A DNA stretch of 21,300 nucleotides from contig JBKQVG010000224.1 of assembly GCA_052325345.1 (NCBI GenBank), forward strand, positions 1 to 21,300, in the 5' to 3' direction. The stretch comes from JBEKYD01 sp052325345 (GTDB taxonomy: Bacteria; Acidobacteriota; Terriglobia; Bryobacterales; Bryobacteraceae). Both the position numbers and the translations under genes were made by a program. Below the pieces are notes generated by a model. It ran no database searches and was not told the origin of the DNA. It saw only the letters and a program-made list of their open reading frames with translations. Of the stretch, positions 13,859 to 20,992 are shown piece after piece (the first letter of the stretch is position 1; every line of letters begins with the position of its first letter).

Positions 13859-14449
13859 TTACTTGGCGGAAGCCACGATGTGGATACACCGGTTCTTTTG
13901 CCAGCAGGATTCGTTGTGGTCCATGCAGAACGGCCTATCCTTGCCGTAGCTGACGAGCGACAACTGGTCTTGCGGGATGCCTACGCTGGCCAGGTAGGTG
14001 CGAGCCGATTCGGCGCGCGCTTCGCCCAGCGCCATGTTGTACTCTTCGGAGCCCCGCTCATCGGCGTGGCCTTCGATGGTCAACTTGTAGTCGGGATACT
14101 GCACGATGATATCGCGCAACTCCTTCGAATCGGCTTGGAGCGCCGTGATGGCATCGGGGCGCAGGGTGTGCTTGTCATAGTCGAAGTAAGCATCTTCGAT
14201 CTTGGCCAGCAACTCGTCGATACGCGCACGAGTCTCAGCGTTGGGAATGCGCGGGGCGGGCGCCGCCGTGGCAGCCCGCGGAGTGGCGGGCGCCGGGGTG
14301 CTCTGCGGGGTGGGCGCCGGGGTGGCGGGCGCACTCACCGCGGGTTGAGGCGGCGCCGGCGGTTTTTCGGCCACCTTCTTGTGATGGCATCCGGAAAAGA
14401 TAGCGGCGCCGACCGCGATCGTCACGATCAAAAATCTGGTAGGTCTCAT
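13859..14449 (-). CDS. pal: Pal-like peptidoglycan-associated lipoprotein (OmpA_C domain)
   Basis: A 196-aa outer-membrane lipoprotein. The signal peptide ends in a lipobox, FSGC, with Cys21 as the lipid-bearing residue; a Pro/Ala-rich linker (~30-67) follows, then an OmpA-type peptidoglycan-binding domain. Diagnostic blocks: AYFDYDKHTLRPDA, LTIEGHADERGSEEYNMALGEARA and the following RTYLASVGI. The ADERGSEEYN block matches Pal rather than OmpA. The ribosome site AGAAGGGA lies 4-5 bp before ATG 14449. The C-terminus is unusual, with three Cys (CMDHNESCWQKNRC) where Pal normally has a short basic end, possibly giving a disulfide. No tolB or other tol gene is next to it. It is transcribed divergently from a two-component system and closed by a strong terminator. 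Confidence 0.88.
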   Translation of the reverse strand: MRPTRFLIVTIAVGAAIFSGCHHKKVAEKPPAPPQPAVSAPATPAPTPQSTPAPATPRAATAAPAPRIPNAETRARIDELLAKIEDAYFDYDKHTLRPDAITALQADSKELRDIIVQYPDYKLTIEGHADERGSEEYNMALGEARAESARTYLASVGIPQDQLSLVSYGKDRPFCMDHNESCWQKNRCIHIVASAK

Positions 14450-14499
14450 AGTATCCCTTCTGCACTTCTATTGTTACCCCATTCGCAACGGGCGTGGCC

Positions 14500-14517
14500 A
14501 TCCTGTTCATACAGGAT
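14500..14517. promoter_or_regulatory. Inverted repeat, possible operator between pal and the sensor kinase gene
   Basis: ATCCTGT-TCAT-ACAGGAT is a perfect 7-bp inverted repeat with a 4-bp centre, in the 114-bp gap between two divergent genes. It lies 47 bp before the kinase ATG and 51 bp before the pal ATG, a place where a dimeric regulator could control both. The adjacent LuxR-type response regulator is one candidate, which is inference. Confidence 0.4.
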
Positions 14518-14563
14518 TCTCGCCGGGCGCCGCGTTCACTACACTCTAAGCTAAGGAGACTGG

Positions 14564-15961
14564 ATGCAGGAAGCGCGGGGCGTTGCCCGCCCCAGAGCCG
14601 TGTCTTTGGTATTGTGGCTGGGCTTCGGCGGCCTATTGCTGGGCATTCTGGCCGCGGCCATCGGCACGTTGACGGCTCTCGACCGCGTCAGCGGCGAAGA
14701 AACGCGCATCGGGAAATCGTTTCTCGATCGGGTGGGCGCCCTCGACCAGATCCGCTCCCAGATCTACCTTTCCGGCACCTACGTGCGCGACTTCCTGCTT
14801 TCGCCAGATTCCGCCGGCGCCGCGGCGCAGGGGGCCCGGCTGGAAACGCTGGAGACCGATACGCGCAAGGTGCTGGACGGTTACGCGCGCTCGCTCGATC
14901 CGGCCGAGCGCCAGCCGTTCTCCGCGCTGCGCGCCGAGATCGAAGACTACTGGGGGGTGCTGAACCGGATGGCAGCCTGGTCGCCGGAGCAGCGCAACCG
15001 GCAGCGCGACTCCTTCTTTTATGACGAACTGGTGCCGCGCCGCACCGCCATGCTGCAAATCGCCGACCGGATTGCGCTGGTGAACGAACGCGGCCTGGCG
15101 CGCGCCGAGGACAGCATCGAACGGTCCGCCAGCAGCCTGCGCCGCACCCTGCTGCTCACCTTCGGCGTCACCCTGGCCGGCGGTCTGCTGCTGACCCTGC
15201 TCACCATCGGCCACACCATGCGGCTGGAGCGCGAGCTGGAGCGGCGCCTGGCGGAGAACACCCGCGCGCGCGCCGATCTGGAAGAGCTTTCGGCGCGGCT
15301 GGTGCGGGCGCAGGAAAACGAGCGGCGAACCCTGGCGCGAGAGCTGCACGACGAAGTGGGCCAATCGCTCTCGGCCATCCTGATGGAAACCGAAAACGCC
15401 GAATTCGCCGAAAAGCCCGAAGAGATCCGCGAGCACCTGGCCGCGGTGAAGGGCCTGGCCGAAAAGACCATGAACGAAGTGCGCGACCTGGCGCTGCTGC
15501 TGCGGCCTTCCATGCTGGACGACTTCGGGCTGGTGCCGGCGCTCAACTGGCACGCCCGCGAGACCGGCAAACGCACCGGCTTGAACGTGCTGGTGCGCGC
15601 CGACGGTGAAGCCGACGACCTGCCCGAGGAGCACAAGACCTGCATCTACCGCCTGGTGCAGGAAGCCGTCAATAATTCCGCCCGGCACTCCAGCGCGCGC
15701 ACGGTGGAAGTGGTGGTGGAGCGGCAGGATTCACGCGTGCTTTTCAGCGTACGCGACGACGGCTGCGGCTTCGATACCCGCTTCGTCCGCGGCCTCGGGC
15801 TGCTGGGCATGGAAGAGCGCGTACGGCGGCTGGGCGGACAATTGCGCCTGGATTCGCAGCTCGGCCGCGGCACCCTCATCGCCGCCGAGCTGCCGCTGAC
15901 GGACCTGGGCGCGAGAAGCGGAAATCGAAACGAAAATGGCCATACGCATCCTGCTGGCTGA
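14564..15961 (+). CDS. NarL-family sensor histidine kinase
   Basis: A 465-aa inner-membrane kinase with ribosome site TAAGGAG 6-7 bp before ATG. Membrane helices at ~13-38 and ~195-217 enclose a ~155-aa periplasmic all-helical sensor (four-helix-bundle type; the ligand is unknown). A cytoplasmic linker helix (ELERRLAENTRARADLEELSARLV) leads to a HisKA_3 dimerisation domain with the phosphorylated His262 in ERRTLARELHDEVGQSL, and to a HATPase_c domain with N box VQEAVNNSARHS (Asn370-371), G1 box DDGCGFD (398-404) and G2 box GLGLLGM (410-416). All catalytic motifs are intact. Its 3' end overlaps the response regulator gene by 26 bp. The two form a matched pair. Confidence 0.93.
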   Translation: MQEARGVARPRAVSLVLWLGFGGLLLGILAAAIGTLTALDRVSGEETRIGKSFLDRVGALDQIRSQIYLSGTYVRDFLLSPDSAGAAAQGARLETLETDTRKVLDGYARSLDPAERQPFSALRAEIEDYWGVLNRMAAWSPEQRNRQRDSFFYDELVPRRTAMLQIADRIALVNERGLARAEDSIERSASSLRRTLLLTFGVTLAGGLLLTLLTIGHTMRLERELERRLAENTRARADLEELSARLVRAQENERRTLARELHDEVGQSLSAILMETENAEFAEKPEEIREHLAAVKGLAEKTMNEVRDLALLLRPSMLDDFGLVPALNWHARETGKRTGLNVLVRADGEADDLPEEHKTCIYRLVQEAVNNSARHSSARTVEVVVERQDSRVLFSVRDDGCGFDTRFVRGLGLLGMEERVRRLGGQLRLDSQLGRGTLIAAELPLTDLGARSGNRNENGHTHPAG

Positions 15962-16583
15962 CGATCACACCGTGGTGCGCGACGGCCTGCGCGCGCTGGT
16001 GGAAAAACAACCCGACATGGCCGTGGTGGCGGAAGCTTCCGACGGCCGGGACTGCGTGCGGCTGGCCGAGGAGCAGGCGCCCGACGTCGTCGTCATGGAC
16101 ATCGCCATGCCCAACATGAACGGCATCGAGGCCACCCGCCGCATCCTCGCCGCCAACCCCCGCACCGCCGTCGTGATCCTCAGCATGCACCAGGACGAAA
16201 GCTACGTGCTGCGCTCCCTCAAGGCCGGCGCCAAAGGCTACCTGCTGAAGGATTCGCTGCGCAGCGACATGGTGGAGGCCATCCGCGCCGCCGCCCAGGG
16301 CCGCTCCTATTTCACCCGCAAGGTGAGCCGCATTCTGCAGGAGGACTACATCCGGGAGATGGAGCGCCGCGGCGTGGACGATACCTACGAGCTGCTGACC
16401 GATCGGGAGCGCGAAATCCTGCAACTGGTGGCGGAGGGCCGGACCAATAAAGAGGTTGCCGCGCTCCTCAATGTCAGCCTCACCACGGTCGAAACCCATC
16501 GCACCCACATCCTGCAAAAGCTCGACCTGCACAGCGTGCCGGAGCTGATCCTTTACGCCGTGCGCAAGGGGATTATTTCATGA
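15936..16583 (+). CDS. NarL/FixJ-family response regulator
   Basis: A 215-aa regulator. The receiver domain (1-~120) has the acidic pair Asp9-Asp10, phospho-acceptor Asp55 in VVMDIAMPNMNG, the conserved Ser182-type switch region equivalent VILSMH, and Lys105-like residue in GYLLKDS. A short linker leads to a LuxR-type helix-turn-helix (~148-213): LLTDREREILQLVAEGRTNKEVAALLNVSLTTVETH, ending KLDLHSVPELILYAVRKGII. It is cytosolic, is phosphorylated by the overlapping upstream kinase, and should bind DNA as a dimer. The 26-bp overlap implies tight co-translation. Targets cannot be read, but the inverted repeat upstream of the kinase is a candidate self-regulation site. Confidence 0.94.
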   Translation: MAIRILLADDHTVVRDGLRALVEKQPDMAVVAEASDGRDCVRLAEEQAPDVVVMDIAMPNMNGIEATRRILAANPRTAVVILSMHQDESYVLRSLKAGAKGYLLKDSLRSDMVEAIRAAAQGRSYFTRKVSRILQEDYIREMERRGVDDTYELLTDREREILQLVAEGRTNKEVAALLNVSLTTVETHRTHILQKLDLHSVPELILYAVRKGIIS

Positions 16584-16657
16584 TGCCGCCGAGCGGGCCA
16601 GCCCAACACCCGGCTGGGGCTGCCGGCACGCCTGCTCCCGCTCCGTGGAAGGCGCCG

Positions 16658-16777
16658 GCGCGGGTATGAGAACATCTCCTCCGCCTGGCGGTTTGCGAGC
16701 ACGATTCTGCCGTCTCGAACCGTGCAGATAATGGCTTGCGCCGCGGACTCCAAAAGGGCGGCGGCCATTTGTTCGGA
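16658..16777 (-). pseudogene. Remnant of a PAS-domain sensor gene
   Basis: On the minus strand this stretch translates to a clear PAS-domain opening: SEQMAAALLESAAQAII, then a C-x-VRDGRIVLANRQAEEMFSYPR continuation (canonical form: LLES-A-x-AI-x-x-x-x-x-DGRI-x-x-x-N-x-x-AE-x-MFGY). After YPR the frame turns into Arg/Ser/Pro-rich sequence with no PAS core, and no frame continues it convincingly, so about two thirds of the domain and any output domain are missing. No start codon with a ribosome site precedes it. I read it as a decayed gene fragment left after a deletion or rearrangement. The rest of 16584-16880 shows no gene. Confidence 0.5.
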
Positions 16778-16880
16778 AGTCTGTAGCCCAGTCACCGTAT
16801 GTCTCTGGACGGCCGCGGAACTCCAACTTCCCGCGACCAGCGCCAAGCCGCTGTTGTATCTTAATGGCGAGGTGAACGAG

Positions 16881-16949
16881 ATGCCTGACAGCGCGGCCGT
16901 CAGGAGTGGTGCATTGACGAGAGCTATAGTTGATCTGACGATGCGGTGA
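16881..16949 (+). CDS. Possible 22-aa leader ORF before the methyltransferase gene
   Basis: An ATG at 16881 follows a very good ribosome site (GAGGTGA, 5 bp before). It opens a 22-codon frame beginning MPDSAAVRSG and ending in TGA at 16947-16949, 2 bp before the methyltransferase ATG. That ATG lacks a comparably good ribosome site, so translation of the short frame may feed the methyltransferase. It may equally be chance, or a remnant of an earlier N-terminus. Confidence 0.35.
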   Translation: MPDSAAVRSGALTRAIVDLTMR

Positions 16950-16951
16950 AC

Positions 16952-17788
16952 ATGGCCTCGAAACAATCCGTTCAACTCGGCACGGTGCAGGAGACCCTCC
17001 TGGTTCCGCTCTATGCCCGCGCGGTCGAGAGCCGCAGAAAGCACCCCATCCTGGAAGATTCCAGGGCCCTCGGAATGGCGGAATCCATCGATTGGGATTT
17101 CCAGAGGTTCAACCAAAGGCCCCGCGTCATTGGGTGTGTGTTACGGAGCGTCGTGTTCGATGAGTGGGTCAAGGAATTTCTCCGCGGCCATCCGGAAGGC
17201 ACCGTGGTCGAGATCGGCTCCGGACTCAACACGCGCTTTGAGCGGCTCGACAACGGCCGCCTCCATTGGTTCGACCTCGATCTCCCGGAGGTGGTTGAAC
17301 TGCGGCGGAGATTTTTCACGGATACCGACCGGCGCACGACTCTGGCCGCGTCGGTTCTCGAGGCGGACTGGATGGCGACGGTGCGCCAAAGCCCCGGACC
17401 TTACTTCTTTGTCGCGGAAACCGTCTTCGTCTACCTGAAAGAGCGGGAGGTCAAGGCGGCGCTGGCGCAGATCGCGGCAAACTTTCCGGGCGCGAACATG
17501 GCCTTCGATACCACCAGCCGCAGAGCCGTAAATGCCGCGAACAAAGACCACGCGCGCCGGAAACTGGATGCCCGTTTCGCATGGGCCTGCGAAGACCCGA
17601 GAGAAATTGAGGGCTGGAATATCGGGCTGCGCCTGGTGGAATCCCGCACCATTGGGAACGTCCCGGAGTCTTTGAAGCCGCGCCTTTCCTTGCCGCTACG
17701 GACCACTTTTCGCGTCTTTCGCAAACTGTTTCCGAAGCTGATGAAGGCGTACCAGCTCAACCTGTTCGCCGGGCAGTCCGCCGGCTGA
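16952..17788 (+). CDS. LCM-family SAM-dependent methyltransferase (COG3315-like)
   Basis: A 278-aa cytosolic enzyme of the leucine carboxyl methyltransferase-like family. The opening, QETLLVPLYARAVESRRKHPILED, is typical of the polyketide- or tetracenomycin-type O-methyltransferase branch. The SAM-binding motif is TVVEIGSGLNTRFERL, followed by LHWFDLDLPEVVELRRRFF, whose Asp residues bind SAM; later blocks are YFFVAETVFVYL and a DTTS segment. Such enzymes methylate carboxyl or hydroxyl groups of small molecules or protein C-termini; the substrate here is unknown. ATG 16952 is chosen; an in-frame GTG at 16946 would add two residues. It is convergent with the decarboxylase fusion gene and might act on the same metabolite, which is only a proximity argument. 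Confidence 0.85.
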   Translation: MASKQSVQLGTVQETLLVPLYARAVESRRKHPILEDSRALGMAESIDWDFQRFNQRPRVIGCVLRSVVFDEWVKEFLRGHPEGTVVEIGSGLNTRFERLDNGRLHWFDLDLPEVVELRRRFFTDTDRRTTLAASVLEADWMATVRQSPGPYFFVAETVFVYLKEREVKAALAQIAANFPGANMAFDTTSRRAVNAANKDHARRKLDARFAWACEDPREIEGWNIGLRLVESRTIGNVPESLKPRLSLPLRTTFRVFRKLFPKLMKAYQLNLFAGQSAG

Positions 17789-17891
17789 GGCCCGACGTTG
17801 TTCTGAAAATTACGAGCGCGATTGAGACTCCGGTTCCAGGTATTGAGGAAAATTGGCCGGCCCAACCGATGGGGAATCCATGCGGGAAGCC

Positions 17892-17988
17892 AGGTGGGAC
17901 AGACGATCGTTTTTTTTGTCGTCTGTGAGGCGGTTTTGGCTTTGGCGGGGGCCTGACAGACCACGAAAAGCGATGGTCTGTCCCACCT
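17892..17988. repeat. Palindromic dispersed element, copy 2
   Basis: It shares with copy 1 identical outer ends for 18 bp on the left and GATGGTCTGTCCCACC on the right, plus similar inner arms (GTCTGTGAGGC and GCCTGACAGAC). The first loop is T-rich (eight T in a row after GATCG). Just downstream a TCAACC-x-AAATTCCACGA tail is also shared with copy 1, although in copy 1 it lies 22 bp further out. The 53-bp arms that surround copy 1 are absent. It lies between two convergent genes (methyltransferase and decarboxylase fusion) and could also serve as a hairpin terminator. The rest of 17789-18037 has no gene. Confidence 0.85.
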
Positions 17989-18037
17989 TTCAACCTAAAT
18001 TCCACGAGCCGCAACCGTGACACAGGGTTTGGTACAG

Positions 18038-20992
18038 TTACCGCGGCGCGAGCCCTGAGCGGCCGGCTTTCTCCAGCAGCATGCGGCGGACGGCGGTGAA
18101 AATCCTTTCCACCGCGGGGCGGCGGTAGGCCCAGCGTTCGTCCGGCTCCGGCGGATTCACCACCATGGTGGCATTGGCTTCAAACAGCAGCAGGTCGCCG
18201 GCCGGGCTCAGGCCGAAATCGATGCCGGCGTAATCCAGGCCCAGCACGCTTTGAATCTGTTCCAGCGCCGACATGGCGCGCGGCCCCAGCACGGCGGGCA
18301 TGTTTTCGAGAAACTCCGCGTCTTCGGCGCGATGCTCGGCGCGTTCGGCCATCTCGGCGGTGAAGTAGTGAATCTTCCAGTGGCTCGAAATCGCCAGGTG
18401 CAAAGGATACAGGCAACCATCGATCATCATGACGCGGTACTTGCGGACTTTGCCGCCGGCTCCGCGGGAATCCAGATACTGAATGGCGGTCAACTCGGCG
18501 CCGGGTAACCCGGCCACGGCTTTGGCCAGGGCGCCGGCGCGGTCGGCCAGCACAAAATGCCGGCCGGTATGAAAGCCGGGAGTGCGCAGCAGCAGCGGAA
18601 AGCGCAGGCCGTGCCGGGCCAGGGTGGTTTCGGCATCGGGCGCGTTCAACAGCTCGCGCGCCAGCGTGACGGTAGCCGGGGCCACGACTCCGGGCAGGCG
18701 TGAGAGGCGCCGGGCATTGTCGGCCCGTCCCGTGGCCATCACCGCCGCCGGCGGGTTCAGCACCGGCGCGCCCGTGAGTGCCGCCACCGATTGCGCCGCC
18801 ACCAGCGCCTCCGCTGCCAGATCGGCGTCGCCGATGGCGTTGAACACCAGTTGATGGCGCGGCAGCGGCTGGCGGAAATCGTAGAACTCTGGCACCACCA
18901 CGGTGGTCTCGAACACGCGATCGTCGAGAAGATTGCAAGTGGGAATGTTGCCGCCCACCGCCGAGATCAGCAGCAGCAGCGACACCGGAGGCCCCTCGCC
19001 GCGATACGGCATGGGAAGCACGGCGCGGCCCTCGAAACCCTTGCGCCGGTGCCAGGCCGCACCCTCGGCGTCGCCCATCTCCGCCAGTACGTACGACAGC
19101 CCCTGGTGCGCCTCCGGGTAATCCGGGGCACAGCGCAAAGCGGCCTCGTAGTGTTCCCGTGCCGGCCCCGGCTCGCCGCTTTCCAAGAGCGCGTTGGCCA
19201 GGTTGACGTGGCTCATGGCGTCGTCGGGATGCCGCGCCGCGGCTTCGGTATACGCCGTGCGCGCCGCGGTCCGATACCCGGTCGAGTGCAGCAGGGCGCC
19301 CAGGTTGTTGAGCGCCAGGCGATGGGAGGGCGCGCGCGCCAATACCTCCAGGTAAGCGTTGCGGGCATCGAGCGTGCGGCCAAGTTCGGTGAGCAGGCGG
19401 GCGCGATCGAGCCTCGGAGCGACCGCCTCGGGCTCGGCCGCGATGCGCGCTTCCAGATCGCGCAGGGCGGCTTCGCGGGCAAGGCGCGGCGGCCAATCGG
19501 TGGCTCCGCCGCTCGAGGCCGCGGTGCTGCTCGCCGCCCGGTCCCGCAACCCGCGTCCCAAGGCCACGGTCCGCTCCACCAGCGCATCCAGGTCGGCCGG
19601 CCTGGTGCGGTGATTCACGATGGCCGCGCGAATCGCCAGCTTCCCGCCGATTACCGTGGTCGAGGGCGCCGCCACGCCGGATTCCTGCAGTTCCACCGCG
19701 ATGCGCGCATTCACGTGGTGCGCGTCTTCCGCCCGGTAGCGAAAACAGACCACGTTCAATTCCACCGGCGCCGCCAGCTCGAGCTCCGGCGTGGCGGCGA
19801 TGCGGCTTTCCAGGTAACGCGCCAGCTCGCAGGTGCGCTCGATCGAAGCGCCTATGGCCGCGGCGCCGTAGACCTTCAGCGTGAACCAGGTCTTCAGGGC
19901 GCGAAAGCCGCGCGAAAGGTCGGGCCCGTAATCGCAGGGCCAGGGCGGCCCGGCCGCAAGGCCCTGGGCTTCCCGCCTCAAATAAGGCGCCGACGTGGCG
20001 AAGGTCTGCCGGTGCAGCACTCCGTCGCGCACCAGCACGAAGCCGGCGTCGTAGGGCACTTGCCCCCACTTGTGAAAGTCGAACGCCAGCGAATCGGCCC
20101 GCTCAATGCCCTTCAAGCGGGGCGCGAGGCTCGGCGCCAGCATGGCCAGCGCGCCGCAGGCGCCGTCCACGTGATACCACAGCCCCTCGGCGCGGGCGAG
20201 AGCGGCCAGCGCGTCGAGATCGTCGATGGCGCCGGTGTCCACCGTTCCCGCGGTGCCCACCAGAAGGAAGGGCGTAGAACCGGCGTGCCGGTCGGCGTCG
20301 ATGGCGGCGCGCAAGGCGGCCAGATCGATCTGGTAGCGGCCATTCACCGCGATACGGCGAAGCGCATCGCTGCCGATGCCGGCGATGTCGAGAGCCCGCG
20401 CAATCGAGCCATGCACCGCCGCCGAAGCGTACGCCGCCAGCCGCTTGCCGCCAGATCCAACCCCCGCGCAGCGCGTCTCAAAACCCAGCTCCGTATCCCG
20501 CGCCACCAGCACCCCGACCAAGTTCGCCATCGAAGTGCCCGTCACAAACAGCCCGGTGGCGCTCGCGGGAAAACCAAACAGCTTCCGCATCCAGCCGGCC
20601 ACCTGGCGCTCCACTTCCACCGGAATGTGGTCGCGCCCTCCCAGATTGGCGTTCAACCCCGCCGCAAGCATTTCCGCCACCACGCCCACCGGCGTGCCCG
20701 CTCCGTGTACCCATCCCAGGAACCCAGGATGCACGTTGCCGGCCGCGAACGGCAGAATGTAGCTCATGAATTCTTCGTGAACCGCGGCCAGCTCCGATGG
20801 CCCGGCCGGAAGGTCGCCGCGGAAACTCTCGCGCACGGCTTCGGGAATCGGCTGCCAGACGGGACGCTCGCGAATGTTTTCGAGGTAGTCCAGAATGTCG
20901 TCCAGCATGCCGTGCGCCTTGGCTCGAAACGCGGCCCAGTCAGCCGGATCGAGCGAGGCATCGGCGTCGCGCCGCGGAGGTTCGGTGCCCAT
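18038..20992 (-). CDS. Three-domain fusion: PLP-dependent decarboxylase + TPR + ATP-grasp-like
   Basis: A 984-aa protein in one unbroken frame. Residues ~15-485 form a group II PLP-dependent amino-acid decarboxylase: His194 in AVHGS (ring stacking), Asp276 in WYHVDGACG (pyridine nitrogen) and the PLP Lys308 in DFHKWGQ. Residues ~500-655 are TPR-like helical pairs (LNNLGALLHSTG; SHVNLANALLESGEPGPAREHYEAALRCAPDYPEAHQGL). Residues ~667-970 resemble an ATP-grasp ligase: RKYRVMMIDG and LDYAGIDFGL (Asp925), then LLLFEANATM (Glu938, Asn940), which look like the metal and ATP ligands. No signal peptide or membrane helix. Inferred role: make an amine by decarboxylation and join it, or another amino group, to a carboxylate. 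Aromatic or acidic amino acids are possible substrates. The start at 20992 lies beside a small CTACT/AGTAG hairpin. Convergent neighbour: an LCM-family methyltransferase. Confidence 0.85.
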   Translation of the reverse strand: MGTEPPRRDADASLDPADWAAFRAKAHGMLDDILDYLENIRERPVWQPIPEAVRESFRGDLPAGPSELAAVHEEFMSYILPFAAGNVHPGFLGWVHGAGTPVGVVAEMLAAGLNANLGGRDHIPVEVERQVAGWMRKLFGFPASATGLFVTGTSMANLVGVLVARDTELGFETRCAGVGSGGKRLAAYASAAVHGSIARALDIAGIGSDALRRIAVNGRYQIDLAALRAAIDADRHAGSTPFLLVGTAGTVDTGAIDDLDALAALARAEGLWYHVDGACGALAMLAPSLAPRLKGIERADSLAFDFHKWGQVPYDAGFVLVRDGVLHRQTFATSAPYLRREAQGLAAGPPWPCDYGPDLSRGFRALKTWFTLKVYGAAAIGASIERTCELARYLESRIAATPELELAAPVELNVVCFRYRAEDAHHVNARIAVELQESGVAAPSTTVIGGKLAIRAAIVNHRTRPADLDALVERTVALGRGLRDRAASSTAASSGGATDWPPRLAREAALRDLEARIAAEPEAVAPRLDRARLLTELGRTLDARNAYLEVLARAPSHRLALNNLGALLHSTGYRTAARTAYTEAAARHPDDAMSHVNLANALLESGEPGPAREHYEAALRCAPDYPEAHQGLSYVLAEMGDAEGAAWHRRKGFEGRAVLPMPYRGEGPPVSLLLLISAVGGNIPTCNLLDDRVFETTVVVPEFYDFRQPLPRHQLVFNAIGDADLAAEALVAAQSVAALTGAPVLNPPAAVMATGRADNARRLSRLPGVVAPATVTLARELLNAPDAETTLARHGLRFPLLLRTPGFHTGRHFVLADRAGALAKAVAGLPGAELTAIQYLDSRGAGGKVRKYRVMMIDGCLYPLHLAISSHWKIHYFTAEMAERAEHRAEDAEFLENMPAVLGPRAMSALEQIQSVLGLDYAGIDFGLSPAGDLLLFEANATMVVNPPEPDERWAYRRPAVERIFTAVRRMLLEKAGRSGLAPR

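Noticed and set aside
16553..17116. Full 187-residue minus-strand frame containing the PAS fragment
   Set aside because: Only the middle ~40 residues look like a PAS domain; the first part is antisense to the methyltransferase gene and the last part is low-complexity Arg/Ser/Pro.
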